Shown: positions 44,040-53,890, counted from the first letter of the stretch. The stretch: 64,000 nt of DNA from Saccharomonospora viridis DSM 43017 (GCF_000023865.1 NC_013159.1:248001-312000); one strand, 5' to 3'. Made by a program: numbers and translations. The notes: generated by a model from the sequence alone, not told the origin.

Positions 44040-44620
44040 CGAACCGATGGAGGAGGACGCTCGCCGCGGTGTTCGCAGCGATGGCCGTGGCCGTGGCCGG
44101 ATGTTCCGGCGGTGGTGAGGGCGACTTCAATTTCGTCTCGCCCAACGGACAGGTGGACATCTACTACGAGGGCGAGCAACGGCAGGAACTGCCCGAGATG
44201 GTCGGGGAGGACCTGTTCGACCCGGACAAGCGCATCTCCACCGCCGACTTCGAGGGCCAGGTCCTGGTCATCAACATCTGGGGCCAGTGGTGCGGTCCGT
44301 GCCGCGCTGAGGCGCCGGAGCTGCAGCAGCTGTACGAGAAGACCAAGGACGACGGGGTGGTCGTGCTCGGCGTCGACGTGCGCGACTACGACCGGTCCGC
44401 GCCGCAGGACTTCATGCGGGACCGGGGACTGACGTACCCGTCGATCTACGACCCCTCGGGTCGGTCGCTGGTCAACCTGTCCGGATACCCGCGTACCGCG
44501 GTGCCGTCCACCATCGTCGTGGACCGTCAGGGTCGGGTCGCGGCCGTGTTCCTGCGGGCGCTGCTCGCCTCGGACCTGCAGCCCCTGATCGACCGGTTGG
44601 TGGCCGAGGACGCGGCCTGA
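44036..44620 (+). CDS. thioredoxin-like lipoprotein (TlpA/ResA family, Rv0526-like)
   Basis: The protein has 194 residues with a lipoprotein signal: basic start, hydrophobic helix, lipobox AVAGC with Cys23 as the lipidated residue. The mature part has a thioredoxin fold with WCGPC (about 85-89), GVDVRDYDRS and cis-Pro region GYPRTAVPSTIVVD. It probably keeps apocytochrome c heme-binding cysteines reduced outside the membrane, receiving electrons from CcdA encoded next. It overlaps the upstream gene as ATGA. Confidence 0.92.
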   Translation: MTNRWRRTLAAVFAAMAVAVAGCSGGGEGDFNFVSPNGQVDIYYEGEQRQELPEMVGEDLFDPDKRISTADFEGQVLVINIWGQWCGPCRAEAPELQQLYEKTKDDGVVVLGVDVRDYDRSAPQDFMRDRGLTYPSIYDPSGRSLVNLSGYPRTAVPSTIVVDRQGRVAAVFLRALLASDLQPLIDRLVAEDAA

Positions 44621-44702
44621 TCCGGGGCGATCCGGTCATCCAGCTCACTTGCCAGCCCGGCCGGTGGGCTTCACGCGGACCGCATTCCCTACGCTGAACG
44701 CC

Positions 44703-45476
44703 GTGAATGCGGTATCCGAGCTGGCGGCCTCCGGGCCGTTGCTGCTCGCCGCCGGGCTGTCGCTGCTCGCGGGTGCGATCTCGTTCGCTTCCCCGTGTGT
44801 GGTGCCGCTCGTCCCCGGCTACCTCGCTTACCTCGCCGCGCTGGTCGGGGCGGAGGCGCCCGCGGTGAGCCCGGACGAGGCACCCAAGAAGGGACGACTC
44901 GCGGTCGTCGGTGCGGCGGGCCTGTTCGTGCTCGGCTTCACCGTGGTGTTCACGGCCAGTGTCGGTGGTCTGGTGTGGCTGGCCGACGCCCTGTACTTCA
45001 ACGAGGAACTCCTGCAACGCGTCGGCGGAGTGATCGTCATAGCGATGGCGTTCGTGTTCCTCGGATTCATCCCCGCGTTGCAGAAGGACATCCGTTTCCG
45101 GCATGTGCCCCGGGCCGGGTTGTGGGGCGCGCCGGTGCTCGGTGCCGTGTTCGGCCTGGGCTGGGCGCCGTGCATCGGGCCGACGCTGTCCGGGGTGCTG
45201 GCGATCGCCGCGGCCAGCGGCAGTACGGGGGCGCGGGGAGTCTTCCTGGTGTTGCTGTACTGCCTCGGCCTGGGCTTGCCGTTCCTGCTCATCGCGGCGG
45301 GGGCGCGTTGGGCGGTCGGTGCGGCGACGTGGTTGCGTCGGAACAGCCGTCGGGTGCAGCTCTTCGGTGGTGTGCTGCTGCTCGTCGTGGGCGTGCTGTT
45401 GGTGACCGGCCTGTGGACGGATCTGATGGGGTGGATGCGGAACTCCGTCATCTCGGACGTGAGGTTGCCACTGTGA
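44703..45476 (+). CDS. ccdA: cytochrome c biogenesis thiol transporter CcdA
   Basis: The protein has 257 residues with six transmembrane helices. The two redox cysteines lie in FASPCVVPLVPGYL (helix 1) and GLGWAPCIGPTLSG (helix 4). It carries electrons from cytoplasmic thioredoxin to the extracytoplasmic TlpA/ResA-like lipoprotein. GTG 44703 is seven bases after TACGCT (44690-44695) and lacks a ribosome site, so a leaderless internal promoter is likely even though the gene sits in an operon. GTGA overlaps resB. Confidence 0.93.
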   Translation: MNAVSELAASGPLLLAAGLSLLAGAISFASPCVVPLVPGYLAYLAALVGAEAPAVSPDEAPKKGRLAVVGAAGLFVLGFTVVFTASVGGLVWLADALYFNEELLQRVGGVIVIAMAFVFLGFIPALQKDIRFRHVPRAGLWGAPVLGAVFGLGWAPCIGPTLSGVLAIAAASGSTGARGVFLVLLYCLGLGLPFLLIAAGARWAVGAATWLRRNSRRVQLFGGVLLLVVGVLLVTGLWTDLMGWMRNSVISDVRLPL

Positions 45477-47119
45477 GTGACGAACGGACCGTGACCGACG
45501 ACGCGCCGCAGACGGCACGACCGGTCTATCGGCAGACACGGCTTCAACGGGTACTGGCGTTCCTGCGGAACACCTGGCGCAGCCTGACGTCCATGCGCAC
45601 CGCGTTGGTGTTGCTGTTCCTGCTCGCGCTGGCCGCACTGCCCGGTGCGTTGTTGCCGCAGTGGGACCTCAACGCCCAGCAGACCGCTGAATACATCGCC
45701 GAGAACGGTTGGTGGGGGGAGCTGCTCAACCGCCTCCAGTTCTTCGACGTCTACAGCAGCGTCTGGTTCTCGGCGATCTACCTGCTGTTGATGGTGTCGC
45801 TGATCGGCTGCCTGGTGCCCAGGACGGGCGAGTACCTGCGCGCCATGCGGTCGGGTCCGGTGCTCACCCCACGTAATCTGGCTCGGTTGCCGCACCATGC
45901 CCGGGCCGAGGTCAACGGTGACCCCGACGAGGTCATCGCCTCGGTGCGGCGCAGGCTGCGCGGCTGGCGGATCACGGAACGGAACGAACCCGGTGGAGTG
46001 CGCACGATCAGCGCCGAACGCGGCTACCTGCGCGAGACCGGCAACCTGGTGTTCCACTTCGGCATCCTGGGCATCATCGTCGCCTTCGCCCTCGGTGCGA
46101 TGTACTCCTACGAGGGCCAGGTCATCGTGCACGCCGACGGACAGGAGTTCTGCAACTCCGGGATCTTCGCCTACGACTCGTTCCGCCCCGGACTGCGGGT
46201 GGACGGTACGGAGCTGAACCCGTTCTGTGTCCGAGTCGACGACTTCGAACCCACGTACACCGAACAGGGTCAGCCGGTGAACTACGCGGCCGACATTCGG
46301 TACCAGTCGGGTGAGGACCTGGCCTCGGGTACGTGGCGTGATTACCGTCTGGAGGTCAACTCCCCGCTGCGCACGGCGGGTGACCGCGTTTACCTGCTGG
46401 GCCACGGCTATGCGCCGACGTTCACGGTGACCTGGCCCAACGGTGAGTCGCGGACGCAGACCATCCAGTGGCGGCCCACCGACCAGAACACGATGTTGTC
46501 GCAGGGTGCGACGAAGTTCGACCCGCCCGGCATCACCGACTCCAGGACCCGCCGGGAGAACCAACTCGCGGTCACGGGTCTGTTCGCGCCGACGGCGGTG
46601 TTCCACGGCAACATCCTCACCTCGTCGTTCCCCGACCTCACCGAACCCGCCGTGGCCGTGGACATCATGCGGGGCGAACTCGGCATGGACTCCGGACGCG
46701 CGCAGTCGATCTTCGAGATCGATCAGTCGATGGTGGACAGCGGACGGCTGGAGCGGGTGGCACGGGAGAATCTGCGGCTCGGCGAGAGCATCACTTTGGA
46801 CGACGGGACGCGGATCAGCTTCGACGGCGTGCGTCGATGGGTGTCGTTGCAGGTGTCGCACGATCCCACGCAGGGGTGGATCCTGGGTTTCGCCATCGCG
46901 ATGTTCGTGGGGCTCGGGGCTTCGCTGGCGGTGAAGCGCCGCCGGTTCTGGGCCAGGGTGACCCCGCTCGACACGGACGGTGACAGCCCCGCCGAAGCTC
47001 GTGATGTCCGACGCTCTGTAGTAGAGTTGGGCGGGCTCGCCCGTACCGATCAGGCCGGCTACGGCGAGGAGTTCACCGTCATCTCGCGGGACCTCCTCGG
47101 CCGCACGCCACAGGATTAG
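45473..47119 (+). CDS. resB: cytochrome c biogenesis protein ResB (Ccs1)
   Basis: The protein has 548 residues. Three N-terminal helices (about 40-62, 97-117 and near 190-212, the latter following LRETGNLVFHFGILG), a large extracytoplasmic domain and a last helix near 465-487 match Ccs1/ResB. FHFGILG contains the conserved His implicated in heme handling. With CcsA it forms the system II heme lyase that attaches heme to c-type cytochromes. It overlaps ccdA by GTGA; ccsA follows within 15 bases behind GAAAGG. Confidence 0.93.
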   Translation: MSDERTVTDDAPQTARPVYRQTRLQRVLAFLRNTWRSLTSMRTALVLLFLLALAALPGALLPQWDLNAQQTAEYIAENGWWGELLNRLQFFDVYSSVWFSAIYLLLMVSLIGCLVPRTGEYLRAMRSGPVLTPRNLARLPHHARAEVNGDPDEVIASVRRRLRGWRITERNEPGGVRTISAERGYLRETGNLVFHFGILGIIVAFALGAMYSYEGQVIVHADGQEFCNSGIFAYDSFRPGLRVDGTELNPFCVRVDDFEPTYTEQGQPVNYAADIRYQSGEDLASGTWRDYRLEVNSPLRTAGDRVYLLGHGYAPTFTVTWPNGESRTQTIQWRPTDQNTMLSQGATKFDPPGITDSRTRRENQLAVTGLFAPTAVFHGNILTSSFPDLTEPAVAVDIMRGELGMDSGRAQSIFEIDQSMVDSGRLERVARENLRLGESITLDDGTRISFDGVRRWVSLQVSHDPTQGWILGFAIAMFVGLGASLAVKRRRFWARVTPLDTDGDSPAEARDVRRSVVELGGLARTDQAGYGEEFTVISRDLLGRTPQD

Positions 47120-47133
47120 AGAAAGGCATGCAG

Positions 47134-48129
47134 ATGCCAGTGAACGAGACGCTGTCGCAGTACAGCGACTGGTCGTACACCACGTCGGTGGTGGTGTACC
47201 TACTGGCGATGATCTCCTTCCTTGTGGAGCAGTCGTTCGGCAAACACGGAACACGAGCCGCCGAACGGTCACGCGCCCGGCAGCTCGTCGGTGTGGGCGC
47301 AGGTGCGGGATCCGATTCCGGGGATACGACCAGCGACGTCGCCGAGGGCACGTCGACCGGTCGAGCGCCGCGGACCCGGACGGAACGCATCGGCAGGATG
47401 GGCGTCGCGCTGACCATCCTCGCCGCGGCACTGCACCTGGCGGCGCTCGTCCTCCGAGGACTCGCGACGAGCCGCGTGCCCTGGGGCAACATGTACGAGT
47501 ACATCATGGCGATCACGTTCGTCGGCGTGGTCACCTGGCTCGTGCTGTTGCGCAAGTACCCGCTGCGCCACCTCTCGGCGTTCGTGCTGCTGCCCGTGGT
47601 CATCCTGATGTTCGTCGGCGGCACGATGCTCTACGCCGTGGCGGCCCCGCTGCAGCCCGCGCTGCAGTCCTACTGGTTGGTGATCCACGTCGCCGCCGCG
47701 GCGGCGTCGTCGGGGGTGTTCCTCATCCCCGGGGCGGCCAGCATCCTGTACCTCATCCGCTCGGCCCATGACCGGGACCCGGTGAAATTCGGCCGGTTCG
47801 CCCCGAAACTGCCGTCGGCCGACATCCTCGACAAGGTCGCTTACCGGACGACCGTGTTCGCGTTCCCGGTGTTCACCTTCGGCATCCTGTGCGGCGCCGT
47901 GTGGGCCGAGGCGGCGTGGGGTCGGTTCTGGGGTTGGGACCCCAAGGAGACCGTCGCCTTCGTGGCCTGGGTGGTCTACGCCGCGTACCTGCACTCCCGT
48001 GCGACGGCCGGTTGGCGAGGCACCCGTGCCGCGGTCATCAACATCGTGGGATTCGCGGTGACGGTGTTCAACCTGTTCTTCGTCAACCTCGTGTCTGCCG
48101 GTCTTCACTCGTATGCCGGAGTAGGCTGA
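47134..48129 (+). CDS. ccsA: cytochrome c biogenesis protein CcsA (also called CcsB/ResC)
   Basis: The protein has 331 residues with eight hydrophobic helices. The WWD heme-binding motif is WGRFWGWDPKET, and conserved His residues lie in LVIHVAAAAAS and YLHSRATAGWRG. It presents heme to apocytochrome c together with ResB. A polar insert of about 45 residues (rich in Gly, Asp and Thr) separates helix 1 from helix 2. ATG 47134 is preferred because GAAAGG is seven bases upstream; ATG 47128 is only one base from it. Confidence 0.92.
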   Translation: MPVNETLSQYSDWSYTTSVVVYLLAMISFLVEQSFGKHGTRAAERSRARQLVGVGAGAGSDSGDTTSDVAEGTSTGRAPRTRTERIGRMGVALTILAAALHLAALVLRGLATSRVPWGNMYEYIMAITFVGVVTWLVLLRKYPLRHLSAFVLLPVVILMFVGGTMLYAVAAPLQPALQSYWLVIHVAAAAASSGVFLIPGAASILYLIRSAHDRDPVKFGRFAPKLPSADILDKVAYRTTVFAFPVFTFGILCGAVWAEAAWGRFWGWDPKETVAFVAWVVYAAYLHSRATAGWRGTRAAVINIVGFAVTVFNLFFVNLVSAGLHSYAGVG

Positions 48130-48209
48130 CGTCCGTGCTCGGCTGCGACTACCGTCACCCGTGTGAAGCGTGAGGGGGACGCTCGGCAATCCATCGGAGG
48201 ACTGAGGCG

Positions 48210-49370
48210 GTGACCGGACCCAACCAAGGCGGCGGGCAGGATCATCCTCTCTATTCCGAGGCGAGCACGGACTCGACTCCTTACCCCACTTCGGCGGCCC
48301 AGCGGTGGCAGGGAAAGCCGGAACCGTGGCGGAGTGCCATGCCACCCGCGCGGTCGACGCAGTCGGCGCAGCCCACGCGGTACGTGGCGCGGGGACATCC
48401 GCCGCTGTCCCCGCCGCAGTACCCGGACCACTCGTACCCGCTCGGTGATGCGGGGCTCGACACGGCTCGGTTCGTGCGCAAACCGAAGCGGGAACCCAAA
48501 TCGGGTTGGCGCAGGGCCGTGTACGTGGCGACCGGGAAACTCGTCAACCTCGGGGAGAGCCCGGCGGATCGCAGGCGCAGGGAACTGATCTCCCGGGTGA
48601 ACCAACCGCTGCGCGGTTGCTACCGCATCGCGATGCTGAGTTTGAAAGGTGGCGTCGGCAAAACCACCATCACGACCACGCTGGGTTCCACGTTCGCCTC
48701 GTTACGGGGAGACCGGGTGATCGCGGTCGACGCCAATCCCGACGCGGGCACGTTGTCGCAGAAGATCCCCATCGAGACCACCGCGACGGTGCGGCACCTG
48801 CTCCGCGACGCCGATCGCATCACCCGCTACAGCGACGTGCGGACCTACACGTCGCAGGGGTCGAGCAGGCTGGAGATCCTGGCCTCGGACTCGGACCCCG
48901 CCGTGTCGGAGGCGTTCTCCGAGCACGACTACCTGCGTGTGATCTCGGTGCTGGAGCGCTTCTACAACATCGTGCTCACCGACTGCGGTACCGGTTTGAT
49001 GCACTCCGCGATGAAGGGTGTGCTCGACTCCGCCGACATGCTCGTGGTGGTGTCGTCGGGATCGTTGGACGGCGCGCGCAGTGCGTCGGCGACGTTGGAT
49101 TGGCTCGACGCGCACGGATACGGCGATCTTGTGACCCAATCGGTGGTCGTCATCAACTCGGTGCGGCCGAAGGCGGGTTCGGTGGATCTGGACAAGTTGT
49201 CCGCGCACTTCGCCGCCCGGGTCCGCGCGGTGGCCCGTATTCCGTTCGACCCTCATCTGGAGGAGGGCGCGGAGATCGAATTGGAGCGGTTGACCAACGG
49301 CACCAGATCGGCGTTGTTGGAACTCGCCGCGACGATCGCCGACGGCTTCAGCGGCTACGCCGTGGGTTGA
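48210..49370 (+). CDS. ParA/MinD-like ATPase with long disordered N-terminus (Rv0530-like)
   Basis: The protein has 386 residues. The first 120 residues are Pro/Ser/Gln-rich and disordered. The ATPase domain has the deviant Walker A LKGGVGKTTITTTLG (about 145-159), VDANPDAGTLSQ (switch I and Asp), the Walker B-like LTDCGTG and the final IPFDPHLEEGAEI. Such proteins occur in actinobacteria near ESX-secretion or respiratory genes and may position membrane complexes. Rv0530 holds the same position after ccsA. No ParB gene or parS site is seen nearby, so it is not a chromosome-segregation pair. GGAGG precedes GTG 48210. Confidence 0.85.
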   Translation: MTGPNQGGGQDHPLYSEASTDSTPYPTSAAQRWQGKPEPWRSAMPPARSTQSAQPTRYVARGHPPLSPPQYPDHSYPLGDAGLDTARFVRKPKREPKSGWRRAVYVATGKLVNLGESPADRRRRELISRVNQPLRGCYRIAMLSLKGGVGKTTITTTLGSTFASLRGDRVIAVDANPDAGTLSQKIPIETTATVRHLLRDADRITRYSDVRTYTSQGSSRLEILASDSDPAVSEAFSEHDYLRVISVLERFYNIVLTDCGTGLMHSAMKGVLDSADMLVVVSSGSLDGARSASATLDWLDAHGYGDLVTQSVVVINSVRPKAGSVDLDKLSAHFAARVRAVARIPFDPHLEEGAEIELERLTNGTRSALLELAATIADGFSGYAVG

Positions 49371-49385
49371 CAGGCCGGCTTCCCC

Positions 49386-49583
49386 TCAGTTCGTGCCGTC
49401 CTCGTCCGTGTTCCGCTGCCTCCGCTGTTGCTCACTGATGCGACGCAGGAACTCGGGATCGTCGTCCGGGGCTACCGGGGCCTGACGCGAGGACGATGAC
49501 ACCCCGATGCGGTCAGCGCCGAGAGCACGCCACAGCAGAAAGGCAACGGTGGCGGCGCCGATCGCCGCGAGCAGGTAGAGCAT
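49386..49583 (-). CDS. small single-pass membrane protein
   Basis: The protein has 65 residues: an N-terminal helix (MLYLLAAIGAATVAFLLWRAL) and a charged cytoplasmic-looking tail with FLRRISEQQRRQR. AAAGGAG precedes ATG 49583. No family is recognised with certainty; similar short proteins lie next to bldC in related genomes. It ends 15 bases from the convergent ParA-like gene. Confidence 0.7.
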   Translation of the reverse strand: MLYLLAAIGAATVAFLLWRALGADRIGVSSSSRQAPVAPDDDPEFLRRISEQQRRQRNTDEDGTN

Positions 49584-49659
49584 GCCCGCTCCTTTCGGTG
49601 TGTCACCCGTGTTACCACACTATCGCTTTCGAGATTACCCCTTTTGTCCATTGCGCTGT

Positions 49660-49699
49660 CCGGGGTGTCCTTCGCAACACGGGGCGAAGGACACCCCGG
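49660..49699 (-). terminator. 16-bp hairpin terminator of bldC
   Basis: CCGGGGTGTCCTTCGC (49660-49675) pairs perfectly with 49684-49699 around an 8-base loop. It begins six bases beyond the bldC stop on the minus strand and separates bldC from the small membrane protein gene. No T tract is present. Confidence 0.75.
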
Positions 49700-49705
49700 G
49701 GGCGC

Positions 49706-49915
49706 TCAGTTCCGAGGGCGTTCGTTCGCGTCGGTCGTCAGCTCGGCGAGGAGCTGGTTGACCTCGGATTCGCGGAATCGGCGATGGCCCCCAGGTGTGC
49801 GAATCGACCCGATCCGGCCCGCGGTGGCCCAGCGGGTCACCGTTTTGGGGTCGACTCGGAACAGTGCGGCGACTTCACCCGGCGTCAGTAGCCGGCCTCC
49901 AGTGCTCGCGGTCAC
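49706..49915 (-). CDS. bldC: developmental regulator BldC (MerR-like winged HTH)
   Basis: The protein has 69 residues. LLTPGEVAALFRVDPKTVTR is the helix-turn-helix and IGSIRTPGGHRRFRESEVNQ the wing, nearly the Streptomyces BldC sequence, which binds direct repeats cooperatively and delays sporulation. It has no effector domain. GTG 49915 follows GGAGG by seven bases. The 155-base divergent gap to the DUF4229 gene is A/T-rich relative to its surroundings and holds both promoters. Together with the BldN-like sigma factor it points to a mycelial, sporulating life style. Confidence 0.93.
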   Translation of the reverse strand: MTASTGGRLLTPGEVAALFRVDPKTVTRWATAGRIGSIRTPGGHRRFRESEVNQLLAELTTDANERPRN

Positions 49916-50070
49916 TCTTCGCCTCCTTCACTCACTCGGAGGTCACAATCGTGTCACTTCACCCGCCAAGTACTCGAACGGTTGTCAATGAGTAAAGAGG
50001 TAGTAAGGGACAAACGCACTGTTTCGGGCGACGCGCGGGCGGTGCGGGGCACGGCGTAGCCTCGTAGAGC

Positions 50071-50496
50071 GTGAGCGAACGCCGATCCGACACGCTGCTC
50101 CGCGACCTCGTGCTGTACGTACTGGCCAGATTCGCCCTGGTCGCGGTGATCACCGCCGTCCTCGTGCTGTTCCGGGTGCCCTTGCTCGTCGCGCTGGTGA
50201 TGGGACTGGTCGTCGGCCTGCCGCTCGGCCTGCTGCTGTTCCGCTCCCTCAACAATCGGGTCACGGCCGGGCTCGCGGCACGGAACGAGCATCGGGCCAG
50301 GGAACGCGCCAGGCTTCGAGCTCAGCTCCGAGGTGAGGAACCCGACATCGACGAGTCCGGTGGGGCCGATGGCCCGTCGGACTCCTCGAGGTCGTCGGAC
50401 TCGTCGGGGTCCGGAGGTGGATCCGCGACGGACGACACTGATCGGCCGGATGAGTCCGATAAGCCTGACAAACCCGACAGGGGGGGGGACGAGTGA
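50071..50496 (+). CDS. DUF4229 membrane protein
   Basis: The protein has 141 residues. Two hydrophobic helices (about 12-34 and 37-56, with [15 protein letters not shown]) are followed by a basic segment ([18 protein letters not shown]) and a Ser/Asp/Gly-rich acidic tail. It fits DUF4229, of unknown function. TAGCCT at 50057-50062 is eight bases before GTG 50071 with no ribosome site. A run of nine G ends the tail, just before the GTGA overlap with the PLP enzyme gene, so slippage there would change the last residues and the coupling. Confidence 0.82.
   Translation: MSERRSDTLLRDLVLYVLARFALVAVITAVLVLFRVPLLVALVMGLVVGLPLGLLLFRSLNNRVTAGLAARNEHRARERARLRAQLRGEEPDIDESGGADGPSDSSRSSDSSGSGGGSATDDTDRPDESDKPDKPDRGGDE
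50480..50488 (+). repeat. G9 homopolymer tract at the DUF4229/PLP-enzyme junction
   Basis: Nine consecutive G residues lie five bases before the overlapping start GTG 50493. The tract encodes the end of RGGDE in DUF4229. It also resembles a Shine-Dalgarno core, so its length may tune initiation of the downstream gene, and it is a candidate for slipped-strand change or sequencing error. Confidence 0.8.
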
Positions 50497-51557
50497 ACGA
50501 CGCGTGGGTGCGGAATGCCATCCGCATCATCGAGGCCGACGCCAACCGCAGCGCCGACACCCACCTGCATGTCTTCCCCCTGCCTCCCGAATGGGGCATC
50601 GACCTGTACCTGAAGGACGAGTCCGTACATCCCACGGGTTCGCTCAAGCACCGACTGGCCCGGTCGTTGTTGCTGTACGGCCTGGTGAACGGGCGGATCG
50701 GCCCCGACACGGTGCTCGTGGAGGCGTCGAGCGGGTCCACCGCGGTGTCGGAAGCGTACTTCGCCCGCATGCTCGGGCTGGAGTTCGTCACCGTCGTGCC
50801 ACGCAACACCAGCCAGGAGAAGATCGACCTCATCGAGTTCTACGGTGGTCGGTGCCACTTCGTCGACCGGCCACCGGACATGTACACCGAGGCCGAGCGT
50901 CTCGCCGCGGAATGCAACGGCCACTATCTCGACCAGTTCACCTATGCCGAACGGGCCACCGACTGGCGGGGCAACAACAACATCGCCGAGTCGGTGTTCA
51001 CGCAACTGCGGTCGGAACGGCACCCGATCCCGACGTGGATCGTGGTGGGGGCCGGCACCGGGGGAACGAGCGCGACCTTCGGGCGTTACGTGCGTTACCG
51101 CAGGCACAACACCCGCATCGCGGTGGTCGACCCGGAGAACTCCGCGTTCTACGGTGCGTGGCAGACGGGGGAGCGGGACTACCAGACGGGTATGCCGTCA
51201 CGGATCGAGGGCATCGGACGTCCGAGGGTGGAACCGTCGTTCATCCCCGAGGTGATCGACGAGATGATCCAGGTGCCCGACGCCGCGTCCCTGGCGGCGA
51301 TCCGGTTCCTCCGGCAGCGCACGGGTCATTGGGCGGGCGGTTCGACCGGGACGAACCTCTACGGCGCCTTCACCCTCATCTCGCGGATGTTGGCCAACGG
51401 TGAGCGGGGCAGCGTGGTGACACTGTTGTGCGACGGTGGTGAACGCTACGCCGGGACGTACTACAACGACGCTTGGCTCGCCGAACACGGTCTGGACATC
51501 GAACCGTATCTGAAGGCGTTCGACCGCTTTCTGGAGACGGGTGTGTTCCCGGGCTGA
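50493..51557 (+). CDS. cds1: PLP-dependent cysteine desulfhydrase/cysteine synthase family (Cds1-like)
   Basis: The protein has 354 residues of fold type II. The PLP Lys52 lies in [13 protein letters not shown]; the phosphate-binding loop is [25 protein letters not shown] near the start and [21 protein letters not shown] mark the subgroup of M. tuberculosis Rv3684 (Cds1), reported as an H2S-producing cysteine desulfhydrase. It differs from CysK/CysM in length and in these motifs. GTG 50493 overlaps the DUF4229 stop (GTGA). The genomic place differs from that of Rv3684. Cysteine is the most likely substrate; a synthase activity cannot be excluded. Confidence 0.83.
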   Translation: MNDAWVRNAIRIIEADANRSADTHLHVFPLPPEWGIDLYLKDESVHPTGSLKHRLARSLLLYGLVNGRIGPDTVLVEASSGSTAVSEAYFARMLGLEFVTVVPRNTSQEKIDLIEFYGGRCHFVDRPPDMYTEAERLAAECNGHYLDQFTYAERATDWRGNNNIAESVFTQLRSERHPIPTWIVVGAGTGGTSATFGRYVRYRRHNTRIAVVDPENSAFYGAWQTGERDYQTGMPSRIEGIGRPRVEPSFIPEVIDEMIQVPDAASLAAIRFLRQRTGHWAGGSTGTNLYGAFTLISRMLANGERGSVVTLLCDGGERYAGTYYNDAWLAEHGLDIEPYLKAFDRFLETGVFPG

Positions 51558-51600
51558 GGCGGTGTGCGCAAGCGGCCGTGCGGAAGTGGTCGCGGTGAGG

Positions 51601-52476
51601 TCAGCCCGTGAACGCCAGCGCGGCCCCGGTGAGGATCGCCCACGCGAGCATCGCCATCCCCGTGTCCCGGAGCACGGGGATGAGTCGTACGCCGGTGTTT
51701 CCCGCCATGACGGCCCTCACCGGAGTGACAAGCAGCGGCGCCGCCAACAGCCCCACCGAGGTCACGGGATGCGCGAACGCCAGCGCCGCGGTGACGAGGA
51801 ACGGCACGGTGACGAGTGCCAGGTAGAACCGTCGGGTACCTCGATCGCCGAGCCGCACCGCCAGCGTGATCTTGCCGGCCTCGCGGTCGGTGGGGATGTC
51901 GCGCAGGTTGTTGGCCACGAGCACCGCCACGGACAGGCATCCCACGGCCACCGCGCAGCCCAGCGCTTCCCAACTCACCCGCTCGGCCTGCACGTACACG
52001 GTGCCGAGCACGGCCGTGAGTCCGAAGAACACGAACACGGCGACTTCGCCGAAACCGGCGTAGCCGTACGGGCGCGAGCCCCCGGTGTAGAACCAGGCCC
52101 CCGCGATGCACGATGCGCCGACCAGGAGCAACCACCACTGGCCGCTCGCCAGTACGAGTACCAGTCCGAACAGGGCGGCCAGCAGGAACAGCCCCAGCGC
52201 GGCACCCAGCACGGCCTTCGCGGACGCGGCACCGGAACCGACCAGACGTAGCGGCCCCACCCGCTCGTTGTCGGTGCCCCTGACACCGTCGGAGTAGTCG
52301 TTGGCGTAGTTCACGCCGATGATCAGAGCCACCGCGACCAGCAGCGCGAGCAGCGAACGCCACCACGACACGGCGTCCAATTGCGCCGCAGCGCCCACCC
52401 CGACCAGTACGGGGGCGATGGCGTTGGGCAGCGTGCGGGGCCGTGCCCCTTCGATCCACTCCGCGACGGTTGCCAT
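51601..52476 (-). CDS. menA: 1,4-dihydroxy-2-naphthoate polyprenyltransferase
   Basis: The protein has 291 residues with about eight to nine transmembrane helices of the UbiA superfamily. The first Asp-rich motif is [20 protein letters not shown] and the second [20 protein letters not shown], both needed for Mg-diphosphate binding. It prenylates dihydroxynaphthoate to demethylmenaquinone at the membrane. ATG 52476 is preceded by AGGCGG. menE ends five bases upstream, so menE-menA form one leftward operon. Confidence 0.95.
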   Translation of the reverse strand: MATVAEWIEGARPRTLPNAIAPVLVGVGAAAQLDAVSWWRSLLALLVAVALIIGVNYANDYSDGVRGTDNERVGPLRLVGSGAASAKAVLGAALGLFLLAALFGLVLVLASGQWWLLLVGASCIAGAWFYTGGSRPYGYAGFGEVAVFVFFGLTAVLGTVYVQAERVSWEALGCAVAVGCLSVAVLVANNLRDIPTDREAGKITLAVRLGDRGTRRFYLALVTVPFLVTAALAFAHPVTSVGLLAAPLLVTPVRAVMAGNTGVRLIPVLRDTGMAMLAWAILTGAALAFTG

Positions 52477-52481
52477 ACCGC

Positions 52482-53660
52482 CTATTTTTCGGCATCGCCG
52501 TCGTGATGATCGACGTGGTCGTGCAGAAGGCGGCGTACGGCACTCCGGTCCACCTTGCCTGGGCCGATCAACGGCAGTTCGTCGAGCGTCCGGATCAGCT
52601 TGGGCGCGGCGGCGGGGCCGAGGTCGGCCTTCACCGCGTCGCGCAGCCGGTCCACGGACGGTGGGTGAGCCGAGCTCGCGGGTACGACGACGGCGGCCAC
52701 GAGCTGCCCCCACTCCGGGTCGGGCAGACCGACCACGCACGCCGCCGCCACACCGTCCTGCCGGGTCAGCGCGTCCTCCACGTGGCGTGCGGGGACCTTC
52801 ACCCCACCGGTGTTGATCATGTCGTCGATCCGGCCGAGGACCGTCAGTCTGCCGTCGGCGGACAGCCGGCCGATGTCGTTGGTGCGGAACCAGCCGTCGA
52901 CGAACGAGGTCGCCGTCTGTTCCGGGTCGAGGCGGTAACCGTGGGCGAGCACGGCGCCGGACACCTCGATGCGGTCCTTGTCGCCCAGCCTGACGGCAAC
53001 CCCGTCGAGCGGGACCCCGTCGTACACGCAACCGCTTGCGGTCTCGCTCATGCCGTAGGAGGGGACCACCGAGACACCCGCGCGTTCGGCCCTGCGCCGC
53101 AGTTCGTCCGGTAGGGCCGCGCCGCCGAGGACGATCGCGTCGAACCCCTCGGCCCCCGCGCCGCCCGCGTCGAGCAACCGCGCCAACTGGGTCGGTACCA
53201 GCGCCGTGTAGTGCGGGCCGGGGGAGGAGAACACCTCGCGGGCGGCTTCCTCGAACGCCTCGGGCCGGAAACCTTGTGACGTGTCGAGCACCACCGGCGT
53301 GGTCCCGGCCAGGTGGGAACGCACCAGGACCTGGAGTCCGCCGATGTAGACGGGCGGGGTGGCCAGCAGCCACCGACCGGGGCCGCCGAGCCTGGCGTGA
53401 GTGGCCCGGGCGGAGGCCAGCAGTGCCTGTGTCGACAGCAGGGTGCCCTTGGGACGTCCCGTCGACCCCGACGTGGGGATGATCACGGCCGTACCGGGTT
53501 CGACGGGCTCGTCCGGTCGCATCGCGTCCCGGACGTCCCCGGCGACGGGGTTCCTCGGGTCGAGGGGGAGCACCGCGGGCCCGCCGTCGAGTGCGTCGAG
53601 CAGGGCACGGGCGAGCTCGGCCACCGAGTCCTCACTGCCGTTCGACCAGACCACCCGCAT
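52482..53660 (-). CDS. menE: o-succinylbenzoate-CoA ligase
   Basis: The protein has 392 residues, shorter than most ANL enzymes because the N-terminal subdomain is reduced, as is common in actinobacterial Men[21 protein letters not shown] is the P-loop, [10 protein letters not shown] is A5, [11 protein letters not shown] is A7, [15 protein letters not shown] is A8 and GPGKVDRSA holds the catalytic Lys. It forms o-succinylbenzoyl-CoA with ATP for MenB. ATG 53660 has AAAGGA about 12 bases upstream. It is divergent from a tiny membrane protein gene with only 18 bases between start codons. Confidence 0.92.
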   Translation of the reverse strand: MRVVWSNGSEDSVAELARALLDALDGGPAVLPLDPRNPVAGDVRDAMRPDEPVEPGTAVIIPTSGSTGRPKGTLLSTQALLASARATHARLGGPGRWLLATPPVYIGGLQVLVRSHLAGTTPVVLDTSQGFRPEAFEEAAREVFSSPGPHYTALVPTQLARLLDAGGAGAEGFDAIVLGGAALPDELRRRAERAGVSVVPSYGMSETASGCVYDGVPLDGVAVRLGDKDRIEVSGAVLAHGYRLDPEQTATSFVDGWFRTNDIGRLSADGRLTVLGRIDDMINTGGVKVPARHVEDALTRQDGVAAACVVGLPDPEWGQLVAAVVVPASSAHPPSVDRLRDAVKADLGPAAAPKLIRTLDELPLIGPGKVDRSAVRRLLHDHVDHHDGDAEK

Positions 53661-53678
53661 GCTCTACGGTCCTTTCGC

Positions 53679-53834
53679 ATGCCAGACTTCGCCGACGTAA
53701 TGACCTACGTGGCGCTCACCGGTGCGTCCTTCTACGTTCTCTACCTCGTGGTACGAGCCGCCGTGCGCGACGGCATCCGGGCGGCGGGGAGAACCCCCAC
53801 GAAACACCACGACGAGTCGGACCCGGCGGCTTGA
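53679..53834 (+). CDS. 51-residue single-pass membrane protein
   Basis: The protein begins MPDFADVMTYVALTGASFYV and has one transmembrane helix (about 9-27), then a basic amphipathic part (RAAVRDGIRAAGR) and an acidic end. TACGGT (53665-53670) is eight bases before ATG 53679. Small proteins divergent from menE with this layout are frequent in actinobacteria, but no function is known. It is the last gene before the accessory island. Confidence 0.65.
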   Translation: MPDFADVMTYVALTGASFYVLYLVVRAAVRDGIRAAGRTPTKHHDESDPAA

Positions 53835-53890
53835 CGACCTCACCGCGCCGACCACGGACACGGTGTCGGCGGTGGGCGGTGGGCGGTGGG

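Noticed and set aside
48210-49370. Chromosome-partitioning parA
   Set aside because: No parB partner or parS sites, a long disordered N-terminus, and a position after ccsA like Rv0530 argue for another role.
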